DNA of 64,000 bases from Stappia stellulata DSM 5886 (GTDB lineage Bacteria; Pseudomonadota; Alphaproteobacteria; Rhizobiales; Stappiaceae). Position numbers and translations under genes: made by a program. Within the stretch, counting starts at the first letter, position 1, and every line of letters begins with the position of its first letter. Under the pieces are notes generated by a model, which was given only the letters and a program-made list of their open reading frames with translations, searched no databases and was not told the origin of the DNA. Positions 38,074 to 47,210 of the stretch are shown here, one piece after another. The DNA lies in the NCBI RefSeq assembly GCF_000423705.1, contig NZ_AUIM01000012.1:287675-351674 (forward strand). The letters are read 5' to 3'.

Positions 38074-39570
38074 ATGAGCGGGATAGTCATGCCCAGGCCC
38101 GACGGCGACGTTCTCGAGCGGCGGGGCGAGATCGTGGCCGCTCTCAAGCGACTGGTTCCGGGCGAGGGGGTGATCGATGCCGCCGTGGAGATGCGCGCCT
38201 ATGAAAGCGATGCGCTGACGGCCTACCGGCAGCTTCCGCTGGTCGTCGTTCTGCCCGAGACCGTGGAACAGGTCTCCGCCGTGCTGCGCTATTGCCATGA
38301 AAACAGCGTCAAGGTCGTGCCGCGCGGCGCGGGGACTTCGCTGTCGGGTGGGGCGCTGCCGGTTGGCGATGGCGTGCTTCTCTCCATGATGAAGTTCAAC
38401 CGGGTGCTCGACATCGATCCCGCCAACCGGGCCGCCGTGGTGCAGCCCGGTGTCACCAACCTGGGCATCACCCGCGCGGTGGAACACCTTGGCTTTTATT
38501 ATGCGCCGGATCCGTCCTCGCAGATCGCCTGTTCGATCGGCGGCAACATCGCGGAAAACTCCGGCGGCGTGCACTGCCTGAAGTACGGTCTGACAACCAA
38601 CAATGTTCTCGGGCTGGAAATGGTGCTCGTGACCGGAGAGGTGATCCGCCTCGGCGGCAAGCATCTCGATGCCGAGGGCTATGACATTCTGGCCCTGATG
38701 ACCGGCTCGGAAGGACTTCTCGGCGTCGTCACCGAGGTTACCGTGCGCATCCTGCAAAAGCCGGAAACCGCACGTGCCGCGCTGATCGGCTTTCCCACAA
38801 GCGAGGACGGCGGGCAATGCGTCGCAGACATCATCGCCGCCGGCATCATTCCCGGCGGAATGGAGATGATGGATGAACTGGCGATCAACGCGGCGGAGGA
38901 TTTCGTCAACGCGGGATATCCGCGCGACGCCGGTGCGCTCTTGATCGTCGAACTCGACGGGCCGGAGGCCGAAGTCGATTACCTGCTGGGAGAGATCGAG
39001 GCGATTGCCCGGCGCAACAAGGCCAGTTCGCTCAGGGTGTCCACCAGCGAGGAGGAACGCAACACCTTCTGGGCCGGGCGCAAGGCGGCCTTTCCGGCGG
39101 TCGGGCGCATCTCGCCCGATTACCTGTGCATGGACGGCACCATTCCGCGCAAGGCCCTGCCGGACGTCCTGACCCGCATGCGCGCGCTCGGCGAGACCCA
39201 CGGGCTGCGTTGCGCCAACGTCTTCCATGCCGGTGACGGCAACCTGCATCCGCTCATTCTCTACGATGCCAACGAGCCGGGGCAGCTTGAGGCGGCCGAG
39301 GCCTTCGGCGCGGATATCCTCAAGCTCTGCGTGGAGTTCGACGGTGTCCTCACCGGTGAGCATGGCGTTGGGATCGAGAAACGCGACCTGATGCCGGAAA
39401 TGTTCACCGAGGACGACCTGAAGCAGCAGCAGCGGGTCAAATGCGCTTTCGATCCCAAGCAATTGCTCAATCCGGGAAAGGTCTTCCCCGTGTTGCACCG
39501 CTGCGCCGAGCTTGGCCGCATGCATGTGCACAAGGGGCAATTGCCGTTTCCCGACATTCCCCGTTTCTGA
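38074..39570 (+). CDS. glcD: glycolate oxidase subunit GlcD (FAD-linked)
   Basis: FAD-linked oxidase of 498 aa, start at ATG 38074 behind GGAGG. The vanillyl-alcohol-oxidase-type FAD domain shows VVPRGAGTSLSGGALP and a SIGGNIAENSGG segment. The C-terminal FAD-oxidase domain ends with LTGEHGVGIEKRDLMPEMF. It is the catalytic subunit oxidising glycolate (possibly D-lactate) to the 2-oxoacid. glcE starts 13 bases later. Confidence 0.94.
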   Translation: MSGIVMPRPDGDVLERRGEIVAALKRLVPGEGVIDAAVEMRAYESDALTAYRQLPLVVVLPETVEQVSAVLRYCHENSVKVVPRGAGTSLSGGALPVGDGVLLSMMKFNRVLDIDPANRAAVVQPGVTNLGITRAVEHLGFYYAPDPSSQIACSIGGNIAENSGGVHCLKYGLTTNNVLGLEMVLVTGEVIRLGGKHLDAEGYDILALMTGSEGLLGVVTEVTVRILQKPETARAALIGFPTSEDGGQCVADIIAAGIIPGGMEMMDELAINAAEDFVNAGYPRDAGALLIVELDGPEAEVDYLLGEIEAIARRNKASSLRVSTSEEERNTFWAGRKAAFPAVGRISPDYLCMDGTIPRKALPDVLTRMRALGETHGLRCANVFHAGDGNLHPLILYDANEPGQLEAAEAFGADILKLCVEFDGVLTGEHGVGIEKRDLMPEMFTEDDLKQQQRVKCAFDPKQLLNPGKVFPVLHRCAELGRMHVHKGQLPFPDIPRF

Positions 39571-39582
39571 GGGTTTCATTCG

Positions 39583-40794
39583 ATGTCAGACAGACTGTCA
39601 CCGCGCAGTGCGGAAGAGGTTCGCGATGCCGTGCAATGGGCGGCGGCCGAAGAGCAGCCGCTGGAAATTCTCGGGACCGGATCCAAGCGTGCGCTCGGGC
39701 GACCGGTTCAGGCGGCCCATGCGCTGGATCTCTCGGCGCTCTCCGGCATTGTGCTTTACGAGCCGGCCGAACTGGTGATTTCGGCGCTTGCCGGCACGCC
39801 GCTCGCCGAGATCGAGGCGGCGCTTGCGGAACACAACCAGGAGCTTGCCTTCGATCCTCTCGACTATGGACCGCTGCTCGGCCAGACCCCGGGCGCGGGA
39901 ACCGTGGGCGGCATGATCGGCGCCAATCTCGCCGGCTCCAAGCGGCTGAAATTCGGCGCCGCCCGCGATCATATCCTTGGCATGGAAGCGGTTTCGGGCC
40001 GGGGCGAGATCTTCAAGTCCGGCGGCCGTGTCGTCAAGAACGTGACCGGCTACGATCTGCCGCGCACGCTGACGGGCTCCTGGGGAACGCTTGCGGTCGC
40101 AACCCGGATCACGCTGAAGGTCCAGCCGACGGCGGAAACGGAAGCGACTTTCGTCCTTTCGGGATTGAACGCCAGCGCGGCGACTGAGGCGATGACCGCG
40201 GCGATGGGGTCGTCCGCGGAGGTGTCCGCCGCTGCCCATCTTCCGGCCGACATCGCCGCCGTTTTGATGTCGCACGGCCATGCGCTGGGCGGGCCCGCGA
40301 CGCTTCTGCGCCTGGAAGGCTTTGCCACCTCCGTCGACTATCGCTTCGCCGCGCTCAAGGCCCTGCTGCAGGGCAACGGGACGGTGTCGCGTCTCGAGGC
40401 GGAGGCCTCGCGCGCGCTCTGGCGCGACGTGCGCGATTGCCGGGCGTTTTTTGAAACGGACGAACCGGTCTGGCGGATATCCGTCGCGCCGACGGCGGGT
40501 GCGGACTTCATCGTGCGGATGCAGGCGGCGTTTGCCTGCCGTGCCTATTGCGACTGGTCGGGCGGCCTGGTCTGGCTGGCGCTTCCTGGAGCGGATCCGC
40601 AGGCAGACGCGGTGCGCGCGTTCGTTGCCGACGTCGGCGGCGGGCATGCGATGCTGGTGCGCGCGCCCGCGCCGGTGCGCGCCTCCGTCGACGTGTTCCA
40701 GCCGCAACCGGCGGGGCTTGCGGCCCTGTCCGCGCGCATCAAGGCGCAGTTTGATCCGCATGGGGTTCTCAACCCCGGACGGATGGGGCCGTGA
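39583..40794 (+). CDS. glcE: glycolate oxidase subunit GlcE (FAD-binding)
   Basis: FAD-binding subunit of 403 aa, paralogous to the GlcD N-terminal domain but lacking the full catalytic C-domain. Conserved elements are ILGTGSKRALGRP, the GQTPGAGTVGGMIGANLAG glycine region and VKNVTGYDLPRTLTGSWGTL. It works in complex with GlcD and GlcF. A 10-bp inverted repeat follows, and an antisense gene separates it from glcF. Confidence 0.93.
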   Translation: MSDRLSPRSAEEVRDAVQWAAAEEQPLEILGTGSKRALGRPVQAAHALDLSALSGIVLYEPAELVISALAGTPLAEIEAALAEHNQELAFDPLDYGPLLGQTPGAGTVGGMIGANLAGSKRLKFGAARDHILGMEAVSGRGEIFKSGGRVVKNVTGYDLPRTLTGSWGTLAVATRITLKVQPTAETEATFVLSGLNASAATEAMTAAMGSSAEVSAAAHLPADIAAVLMSHGHALGGPATLLRLEGFATSVDYRFAALKALLQGNGTVSRLEAEASRALWRDVRDCRAFFETDEPVWRISVAPTAGADFIVRMQAAFACRAYCDWSGGLVWLALPGADPQADAVRAFVADVGGGHAMLVRAPAPVRASVDVFQPQPAGLAALSARIKAQFDPHGVLNPGRMGP

Positions 40795-40828
40795 CGGCAT
40801 GACGCCGCTGGCGGTGCTTTCGTCACGG

Positions 40829-40865
40829 CCGTTCCGGACGGCGCAGGGCGCTCGCTCCGGAACGG
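40829..40865. terminator. Inverted repeat between glcE and antisense gene
   Basis: Perfect 10-bp arms CCGTTCCGGA / TCCGGAACGG with a 17-base loop, between two convergent genes. No T-tract on either strand; possibly a bidirectional Rho-assisted stop. Confidence 0.45.
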
Positions 40866-40903
40866 GGTGGGAGAACGCGTTGGCGCGGATCGCGCGCCGG
40901 GCG

Positions 40904-41542
40904 CTAGGAGTTCTTCTTCAGCCCGGCGTTGCATTTGACCGGAACCGTATAGGTCATGCCGTCGCGCTGATTGGTGGTGTTCTTGATCGACCACTTGTTG
41001 TTCTTCGCCTTGTTCTTGCGCGCGGCGACCGCGTCGAGTTCGAAATAGGCACGCGCGTTGATGCTCCAGGTCTTGGCGAGCACGGCGGACTTGCGCATGC
41101 CCTTGGCCCTTTGCTTGGCGAGGTTGGCCTCGCAGGCCTGTTTCGGCGACGGACCCTGCCAGGCGATCCTGGCCGTCGGGACCACCGGGTTGGCATTGAT
41201 GCTGACGGTGCGCCTGGTGCCCGACCCGACATCGCGATTGGCGAAGGACTTGCTCCAGAGCCCGCCGTCGCTTTCGAAGTAGCGCACGCCCTTGAAGGCG
41301 CCGACCTTCATCGCGACGATACGTTCGCCGCTGGTCGCGCGGGCATGGAGCTTCAGCAGGAACCGGTGGCTGGCGCTCTTGATCTTGGTGTAGCCGCCGG
41401 CGTTGGCGGAGACTTCGATCGGGACGGCATCGATGCCGTCCCTGGTCAGTTTCACGGTTTCGATCCAGTCCTTGGCGGAGGCCGCGGTTGCGAGCGAAAC
41501 GAAGAGCGTGGATGCGATCAGGATCTTCTGTGTCGTGTTCAT
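40904..41542 (-). CDS. secreted hypothetical protein inside the glc locus
   Basis: Unrecognised exported protein of 212 aa. The start at MNTTQKIL (ATG 41542) gives a clear Sec signal peptide cleaved after ATAASA; the longer frame upstream lacks this. The mature part is basic, with many Lys and Arg, two cysteines (one in KQACEANL, one near the C-terminus), and predicted beta-rich segments (TVSINANPVVPTARIAW). It is antisense to and between glcE and glcF, so it must have its own promoter within or near the glcF start. The function is unknown. Confidence 0.75.
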   Translation of the reverse strand: MNTTQKILIASTLFVSLATAASAKDWIETVKLTRDGIDAVPIEVSANAGGYTKIKSASHRFLLKLHARATSGERIVAMKVGAFKGVRYFESDGGLWSKSFANRDVGSGTRRTVSINANPVVPTARIAWQGPSPKQACEANLAKQRAKGMRKSAVLAKTWSINARAYFELDAVAARKNKAKNNKWSIKNTTNQRDGMTYTVPVKCNAGLKKNS

Positions 41543-41687
41543 TTTGAAAACTCCAAGGCGTGTGTGTGCCTCGCCTTGGGAAGAAGCTTTAGGGCAAGCC
41601 GGCTGAACGCACTGTGACGCAGGTCTCAATCTGGCGTTCATGTTCGACGGGACGCCGCAATCGCCGATGGAAAAGGAACCGGGTCGG

Positions 41688-43046
41688 ATGCAGACGAATT
41701 TCTCGATTCACCAGCTGGCCGATCCGCATGTCGCGGAATCCGAGAAAATCCTGCGCAAATGCGTGCATTGCGGCTTCTGCACGGCCACCTGCCCGACATT
41801 CGCGCTTCTGGGCGACGAACTCGACAGCCCGCGCGGGCGCATCTACCTGATCAAGGAGATGCTGGAAAACGACCGTCCGGCGGACGCGCGCACGGTGAAA
41901 CACATCGACCGCTGCCTGTCGTGCCTGTCCTGCATGACGACCTGTCCCTCGGGGGTGCACTACATGCATCTGGTCGACCATGCCCGCGCGCATATCGAGC
42001 AGACCTACCGCCGGCCGCTGGCCGACCGGGCGCTGCGCGAGCTGCTCGCTTTCGTACTGCCGAAGCCCGGCCGGTTCCGTCTGTCGTTGATCGCGGCGTT
42101 CTTCGCCCGTCCCTTCGCCGGCGCGTTGAAGGCAGGCGGCGGTCCGCTGAAGCAGATGGGCGCGATGCTGGAACTGGCGCCGGCCCGCGCGCCGGTACGC
42201 TCGACCATGGAAGGTCCGGCGACATTTCCCGCAAAAACGCCGGCCCGTGCCGGGCGCGTCGCGTTACTGTCCGGCTGCGCCCAGCCGGTGCTTGCCCCGC
42301 ATATCAACGACGCAACCATCCGGCTGCTGACGCGAAAAGGAGTTGAGGTGGTGCTGCCGAAGGGCGAGGGCTGCTGCGGCGCGCTCGTCCATCACATGGG
42401 CAAGGAGGAGCGCGCGCTCGCCGATGCACGGCGCAACGTCGATGCCTGGACGGCGGAGATCGAGGCGGGCGGACTGGACGCGATCCTGATCACGGCGTCG
42501 GGGTGCGGCACCACGGTGAAGGACTACGGTTTCATGCTGCGCGAAGATCCGGCCTATGCCGACAAGGCCGCGCGCGTGTCGTCGCTTGCCATGGACATCA
42601 CCGAGTATCTGGCGACGCTTTCGCTCGGCGAGCCGGAACGGATACCCGCTCTCACGGTCGCCTATCACTCGGCCTGTTCAATGCAGCACGGGCAAAAGAT
42701 CACGCGCCAGCCGAAAGAGCTCCTGAAAGCCGCCGGATTTGCGGTGAAGGATGTTCCCGAAGGTCATTTGTGTTGCGGCTCCGCCGGCACCTACAACATC
42801 CTTCAGCCGGATCTGGCCCGCCGGCTGCGCGATCGCAAGGTGGCCAACATCGAGGCGACGGCACCCGACCTGATCGCAACGGGAAACATCGGCTGCATGA
42901 CGCAGATCGGCGGTGGAACCGCGCTTCCCGTGGTGCACACGGTTGAATTGCTTGACTGGGTCTATGGCGGGCCGGTTCCCGAACCGCTTGCCGAGACGCC
43001 TCTCGCCGGCCGCACGGAGCGGCGCGTGATGGAGGCGGCCGGATAG
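41688..43046 (+). CDS. glcF: glycolate oxidase iron-sulfur subunit GlcF
   Basis: Iron-sulfur protein of 452 aa, start at ATG 41688 (MQTNFSIHQLADP, the usual GlcF beginning) rather than the longer open frame. Two 4Fe-4S motifs, CVHCGFCTATCP and CLSCLSCMTTCP, precede two CCG domains (GCAQP.., GEGCCGALVHH, HSACSMQHG, HLCCGSAGTYN). It passes electrons from GlcDE to the membrane quinone pool. It is separated from glcE by about 890 bases containing an antisense gene. Confidence 0.93.
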   Translation: MQTNFSIHQLADPHVAESEKILRKCVHCGFCTATCPTFALLGDELDSPRGRIYLIKEMLENDRPADARTVKHIDRCLSCLSCMTTCPSGVHYMHLVDHARAHIEQTYRRPLADRALRELLAFVLPKPGRFRLSLIAAFFARPFAGALKAGGGPLKQMGAMLELAPARAPVRSTMEGPATFPAKTPARAGRVALLSGCAQPVLAPHINDATIRLLTRKGVEVVLPKGEGCCGALVHHMGKEERALADARRNVDAWTAEIEAGGLDAILITASGCGTTVKDYGFMLREDPAYADKAARVSSLAMDITEYLATLSLGEPERIPALTVAYHSACSMQHGQKITRQPKELLKAAGFAVKDVPEGHLCCGSAGTYNILQPDLARRLRDRKVANIEATAPDLIATGNIGCMTQIGGGTALPVVHTVELLDWVYGGPVPEPLAETPLAGRTERRVMEAAG

Positions 43047-43060
43047 CGCGGACGGTCGCC

Positions 43061-43552
43061 TCAGTTCTTCTTGAGCCGGTAGCTTTCATGGCAGGACTTG
43101 CAGGTCCGGCCCATCCGCTTCAGCGCTTGCGCCAGCGCTGTGCGGTCGAGGCTTGCCGCGTCGCGCTCGGCCAGCGCGGCGGCCGCGGTCGCAAGGTCTG
43201 CGGACTTGTCTTCGAAATCGGCGAAATCCGTCCAGATTGTGTCTCGGGCCTCGCTCACGTCCGACAGGCTGCCTTCGGGGAACTGATCGGGAACCCTTCG
43301 CGCGTCCTCTGCGACCCGCGCGCCGATTTCCTTTGCGGCCGTGCCGTCGACCTCGTTGGACTTCACCATGGCGGCGAGCGTCTTCAGTTCCCTGGCAATC
43401 GCCGACATCGTCTCCATTCGCTCCTTGACGATGCCGGTGGCACCCTGGTGGGCAACCGCGGTCACGGTCGCGAGAATGACTGTCGTTGCAATGACGCAGG
43501 CGCCAAGGCGCGCCGGCCGCATTCGGCAGGTCGAAAAGGGAGAAAATCGCAT
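43061..43552 (-). CDS. cytochrome c' family protein
   Basis: Protein of 163 aa with an N-terminal signal/anchor (about 15-35), a four-helix region typical of cytochrome c'/c-556, and a single haem motif CKSCH 13-9 residues from the end (CKSCHESYRLKKN), as usual for this class. It is periplasmic; the family may bind NO or act in electron transfer. It converges on glcF with only 14 bases between. Confidence 0.88.
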   Translation of the reverse strand: MRFSPFSTCRMRPARLGACVIATTVILATVTAVAHQGATGIVKERMETMSAIARELKTLAAMVKSNEVDGTAAKEIGARVAEDARRVPDQFPEGSLSDVSEARDTIWTDFADFEDKSADLATAAAALAERDAASLDRTALAQALKRMGRTCKSCHESYRLKKN

Positions 43553-43631
43553 TCTTCGCAGAACTCCATGGGTTGATGGGGAACTCCATGCAAGTGACGT
43601 AACGGAAGATTGCGTGAATTCAGTCAGTTTC

Positions 43632-44306
43632 TCAAGGGGTGGCCGACGCGATGGACGACATCTCGCCGGAGGAGGTCATTGTTGAGTGCACCAGGTGGGT
43701 GTAGGCAACGCTCAGCATGGAAACCGCAATCAGGAGTGCGATGACGACGCCCAGCGACACGGGTGCGCGGAGCTTTTGCTTTAGACGGTCGAATGTCGTC
43801 GCGCGGACGGCGGGCGTCGGCGCGGCGCGAGGCGCTTCGGGAGGGGCCGGGACCGAAGCTGTCTCGTTTGCAGGGTGCGGAAGGGGGGCGGTTGCATCGA
43901 CGGCGACTGCGGGGGGGCGACGGTGGATCTCAAGCGCATAGCCGATCCTGGCCAGATGGATGTGCACCGGCTCGCCCGCGCCCGCGCCGGCGAAGTGCTT
44001 GCGAAGCACATTGCGCAGCCGGGAAGCATTCACGCGCACGATCGGGTTCGACCGCGGATTGAAATTGTCATGCTGGTCGAAGACGGCCTCCGCCACGACC
44101 GCCTCGCTCAGGGCGTCGGGGTCCGCGTCGAGATGCGCCTCGACGAGATAGACGAGCAGACGGCTGATTTTCGGGGCGCGTGCCAGAGCCGGCACCGCCA
44201 GCAGACGCTGCAGGGCTGCGCGGACGTCGTCGGCCGCGAGCGGATTCGTTTCGATCGTGACAGGCGTGGACGCCTGCCGATCGCGTTCTGCCCCATGCGT
44301 CGCCAT
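43632..44306 (-). CDS. membrane-tethered winged-helix protein
   Basis: Protein of 224 aa. Residues about 25-128 match the winged-helix domain seen at the N-terminus of many cyclase- or TPR-linked regulators: ..ISRLLVYLVEAHL.., ..FNPRSNPIVRVNASRLRNVLRKHF.., ..VHIHLARIGYALE. A Pro/Ala-rich linker (about 129-170) leads to one membrane helix at 183-203 and a 20-residue outer tail. The layout recalls ToxR/CadC-type tethered regulators but with almost no periplasmic sensor. Target genes and signal are unknown. Confidence 0.75.
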   Translation of the reverse strand: MATHGAERDRQASTPVTIETNPLAADDVRAALQRLLAVPALARAPKISRLLVYLVEAHLDADPDALSEAVVAEAVFDQHDNFNPRSNPIVRVNASRLRNVLRKHFAGAGAGEPVHIHLARIGYALEIHRRPPAVAVDATAPLPHPANETASVPAPPEAPRAAPTPAVRATTFDRLKQKLRAPVSLGVVIALLIAVSMLSVAYTHLVHSTMTSSGEMSSIASATP

Positions 44307-44388
44307 AGGCTCCCCGATAATGGCGTAAAGCTGCCAACTGCGATTGGCGTCGAGCGACTATAGGGGTTTTTTACAAGGGTGCAAATCG

Positions 44389-44409
44389 CCAGACGCGCGA
44401 CGCGTCTGG
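44389..44409 (-). terminator. Hairpin between L,D-transpeptidase and winged-helix genes
   Basis: Perfect 9-bp stem CCAGACGCG / CGCGTCTGG with a 3-base loop, 60 bases after the transpeptidase stop on the minus strand. No T-tract directly follows. Confidence 0.45.
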
Positions 44410-44468
44410 CTCGCTTTAATGGGCCGCCTGCAGAGCGGGGGCGGTCCGGACATTTGCGCGTCGAAGTC

Positions 44469-45197
44469 CTAGATGACCTTGACCCGGGCGCCGACCGGCA
44501 CGCGGTTGTAGAGGTCGGTCACATCCTCATTGCGCATGCGGATGCAGCCCGAGGAGACGGCCCGGCCGATGGTCCAGGGCTCGTTCGAACCGTGGATGCG
44601 GTAGAGCGTGGACCCGAGATACAGCGCGCGCGCGCCGAGCGGGTTGCTCGGTCCGCCGGGAACGAAGCTTGGCAGGTTCGGCTGCCGCTTGCGCATTGCC
44701 GCGGGAGGACGCCAGTCCGGCCACTCCGCCTTGCGCGACACGGTATGGGTGCCGGCCCATTCGAAGCCCGGTCTGCCGACGCCGACGCCGTAGCGGCGGG
44801 CAAAGCCGCCCTTTTCGACGAGATAGAGATAGCGCTCGCGCGTGTCGATAACGATCGTGCCGGGCTTTTGCCGCCCGTCCCAGGCGACCGTTGTCGGCAG
44901 GAAGCGGGGATCGATGCTGCGTTTCGCCGCGCGGCGCGGAGTGGCGACCGTCGGAGCCGAGGCCCGCACGGTGCCTCGCCGGACCTGGCGCCCTTGGCGG
45001 GGCAGGGGGCGGCTCGTCACCGCCGGCCGCATCGCGCGGCGGTTCGGCTGAAGCTGCAACACCCAGGGCTCGGTAAGGTCGGGACTGAGGAGAAGCGGCG
45101 GCGCGCCGGCGCCGCTTCGGAAATCCGCTTGCGCGGATGAGACGAACGGGGCGCAGGCAAGCGCCAGCGCCATCAGGACTATTCTGGATCGGTGCAT
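44469..45197 (-). CDS. L,D-transpeptidase (YkuD domain)
   Basis: Periplasmic peptidoglycan enzyme of 242 aa, start at MHRSRIVLM (ATG 45197). A signal peptide ends near SSAQA. A basic, Arg/Pro-rich linker (about 50-95) precedes the YkuD domain, whose catalytic motif IHGSNEPWTIGRAVSSGCIRM carries the nucleophile Cys. It makes 3-3 cross-links or attaches proteins to the wall, as is common in Hyphomicrobiales with many such paralogues. Confidence 0.93.
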   Translation of the reverse strand: MHRSRIVLMALALACAPFVSSAQADFRSGAGAPPLLLSPDLTEPWVLQLQPNRRAMRPAVTSRPLPRQGRQVRRGTVRASAPTVATPRRAAKRSIDPRFLPTTVAWDGRQKPGTIVIDTRERYLYLVEKGGFARRYGVGVGRPGFEWAGTHTVSRKAEWPDWRPPAAMRKRQPNLPSFVPGGPSNPLGARALYLGSTLYRIHGSNEPWTIGRAVSSGCIRMRNEDVTDLYNRVPVGARVKVI

Positions 45198-45439
45198 CGA
45201 CGTACTTGCAACCTCTTCGCCGGGACACGGGGCGCGCATGTGTGACCCCCCTGTCGAACCCGGTCGAACAAGACCGGCGGGGCCCGCGCGTGCCGCAAGG
45301 ATAGGGCCGGCGAAAACAGCAATCGTGAATCAGGGTGCGGTTCGAAGGGGCTTTTTGTCCGCGTGGTTAGCGCGCGGTTTCCAGACGTGGTCAACGAAAT
45401 CTGAAGACCGCCGGTGAGGCGCGCGCTGCCGTTAACCCC

Positions 45440-46216
45440 TCAGTTCACCAGCGGCCGGATCTCGCGGACGATGGAGGGCAGCAGCGGCTCGACCTGGGCG
45501 GGGCGCATCCCGGGGCGGATGCGCCGGTGGTAGAGCATGTTGAGGATGTATTTGTCGAAGGAGGTGAACCGGCTGTGGCGCGAGCGGTCGTTGAAGACCG
45601 AATGGGCAAGGGCGGGATCGTCGTTCATCGGTCCCAGGCCCTGCAGAACCTCTTCGACCAGGCAGCGGCGAAACAGAAAGTCGCCCTCGTCCGAGACGAT
45701 CACGGCGGCCGACTGCGAGATGCCGCTGCTGTCGGACACGACCCTTACGAGACAGCGGCCCGGAACATCGGCGCGCGGATCGTTGTAGATCCGGTTGCGC
45801 ACCACATCGCCGTACTGGCTGCGGTCGACGATATAGATGTGAAAGTTTGCGTCCTCGGGCCGCGACACGATTGTCGTTGCCAGGCCGCGCACGCTGCGCC
45901 CCAGCGTCCCGATGAACCGGTAGGCGACGGGCTTGCGGTCGCGCCGCGCCAGATTGTGGACATAGAAGCGCACCGGGCCGACGTATTTCTTGACCAGATA
46001 GGGTTGCCAGCTCCACGACCGGTACTCCAGCCCGAAGACCGTTTTCATGAAGCCGCCGATCAGTTCCTCGGTCGAGAACGTATAGGAGGCCGCTTCGGTC
46101 CGCACGACCGGCGCCGACAGGCCCAGGAACAGGCTGACAATGAGGACCGACACGGCGGTTCTGACGATGCGCAAGGGCTGTTTCCGGCTCCGGGTCACGC
46201 GATGATCGGCGATCAT
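45440..46216 (-). CDS. DUF2927 family exported protein
   Basis: Protein of 258 aa from the Met at 46216; the frame extends further upstream with no better start. An N-terminal hydrophobic signal or anchor (about 17-36) is followed by the DUF2927 pattern: ..VGPVRFYVHNLARRD.., ..DANFHIYIVDRSQYGDVV.., ..CLVEEVLQGLGPMNDD.., and a closing RIRPGMRPAQV. Conserved E and ND positions suggest a metzincin-like but HExxH-less fold. The function is unknown. Confidence 0.78.
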   Translation of the reverse strand: MIADHRVTRSRKQPLRIVRTAVSVLIVSLFLGLSAPVVRTEAASYTFSTEELIGGFMKTVFGLEYRSWSWQPYLVKKYVGPVRFYVHNLARRDRKPVAYRFIGTLGRSVRGLATTIVSRPEDANFHIYIVDRSQYGDVVRNRIYNDPRADVPGRCLVRVVSDSSGISQSAAVIVSDEGDFLFRRCLVEEVLQGLGPMNDDPALAHSVFNDRSRHSRFTSFDKYILNMLYHRRIRPGMRPAQVEPLLPSIVREIRPLVN

Positions 46217-46423
46217 CGTCGCTTGAGACCATACAAAAAGGAACGGCGCAGCGGAACGGGAAATCGCCGTGCGCGGATCGAGGCTTGTGGCCGGCGGCGG
46301 TCCGGCGTCGCCTGCGGTATTGCGCAAGTGCGAGGCGCGGGAACATTTCCTTAAACCTCGTCGTCTATACAGGTTTTCCATGCACGGTGGCGCCCGGCCC
46401 GAGATGTGGAGACGGACAAAACA

Positions 46424-47143
46424 ATGACGGCGACAAGAAGAGCTTTCAGAGCCGAAAGCCTATTGCACAAGTCGGATGCCGCGCGCCTCGGCGACGGAGC
46501 CAGCGGTCAGCAGCATCAGGAACTCATGGCCGAGATCGCATCGATCAAGGCCCTGATTCGCCCCACCGAAGAGGTCGGGCAGACGATGCTCGAGAGCTTC
46601 AAGTCGGAGCTTGGCGAAGCGTTCAAGCTCAAGGCCGAACTCGACTCCATGTATGAGGCCATTGCCAAGACAAAACGCGAGATCGCGACCCTGCACAACA
46701 CGGCAGGATCCGAGAGCCAGGACATGACCCGCGTCACCAACGAGCTCGATGCCGTTGTGATGGGAACGGAAGGGGCAACCGAAGGCATCCTCTCGGCAGC
46801 CGAGTTTATCGACGAGACCGCGAACACCTTGAGCGCGCGCCTCTCGGGTCAGGACGCGGAGCTGGCCAGCGACATCCAGGAGAAGGTCGTCCAGATCTTC
46901 GAATCCTGCAACTTCCAGGATCTGACCGGTCAGCGCATCACCAAGGTCATCAACACGCTGCGCTTCATCGAGGACCGCATCATCTGCATGATGGATATCT
47001 GGGGCGGGATCGAGACCTTCAAGTCGATCGAGCCGGACAGCCGGCCGGAGGTCGAAGGCGACGCGGCGCTGCTCAACGGCCCGTCACTCGATATCGATGC
47101 CGGCGTTGCCAGCCAGGATGACATCGACGCGCTCTTCGCGTGA
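46424..47143 (+). CDS. cheZ: CheY-P phosphatase CheZ
   Basis: CheZ-family protein, 239 aa, start at ATG 46424 behind GGAG (GTG 46406 would add six residues). A long helical hairpin covers most of the protein. The catalytic stretch NFQDLTGQRITKV keeps the Asp and Gln that in E. coli CheZ (D143, Q147) act on CheY-P. The extreme C-terminus, SQDDIDALFA, resembles the CheY-binding peptide. It dephosphorylates CheY to reset flagellar switching. No other che genes are adjacent; the chemoreceptor at the window end is 15 kb away. Confidence 0.9.
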   Translation: MTATRRAFRAESLLHKSDAARLGDGASGQQHQELMAEIASIKALIRPTEEVGQTMLESFKSELGEAFKLKAELDSMYEAIAKTKREIATLHNTAGSESQDMTRVTNELDAVVMGTEGATEGILSAAEFIDETANTLSARLSGQDAELASDIQEKVVQIFESCNFQDLTGQRITKVINTLRFIEDRIICMMDIWGGIETFKSIEPDSRPEVEGDAALLNGPSLDIDAGVASQDDIDALFA

Positions 47144-47210
47144 TCCCGTCACGAGACCGAATACGTTGCGCTGGGTAAAGGCTTCCCCGCTCCGACAGCG
47201 CGACGCAGCT

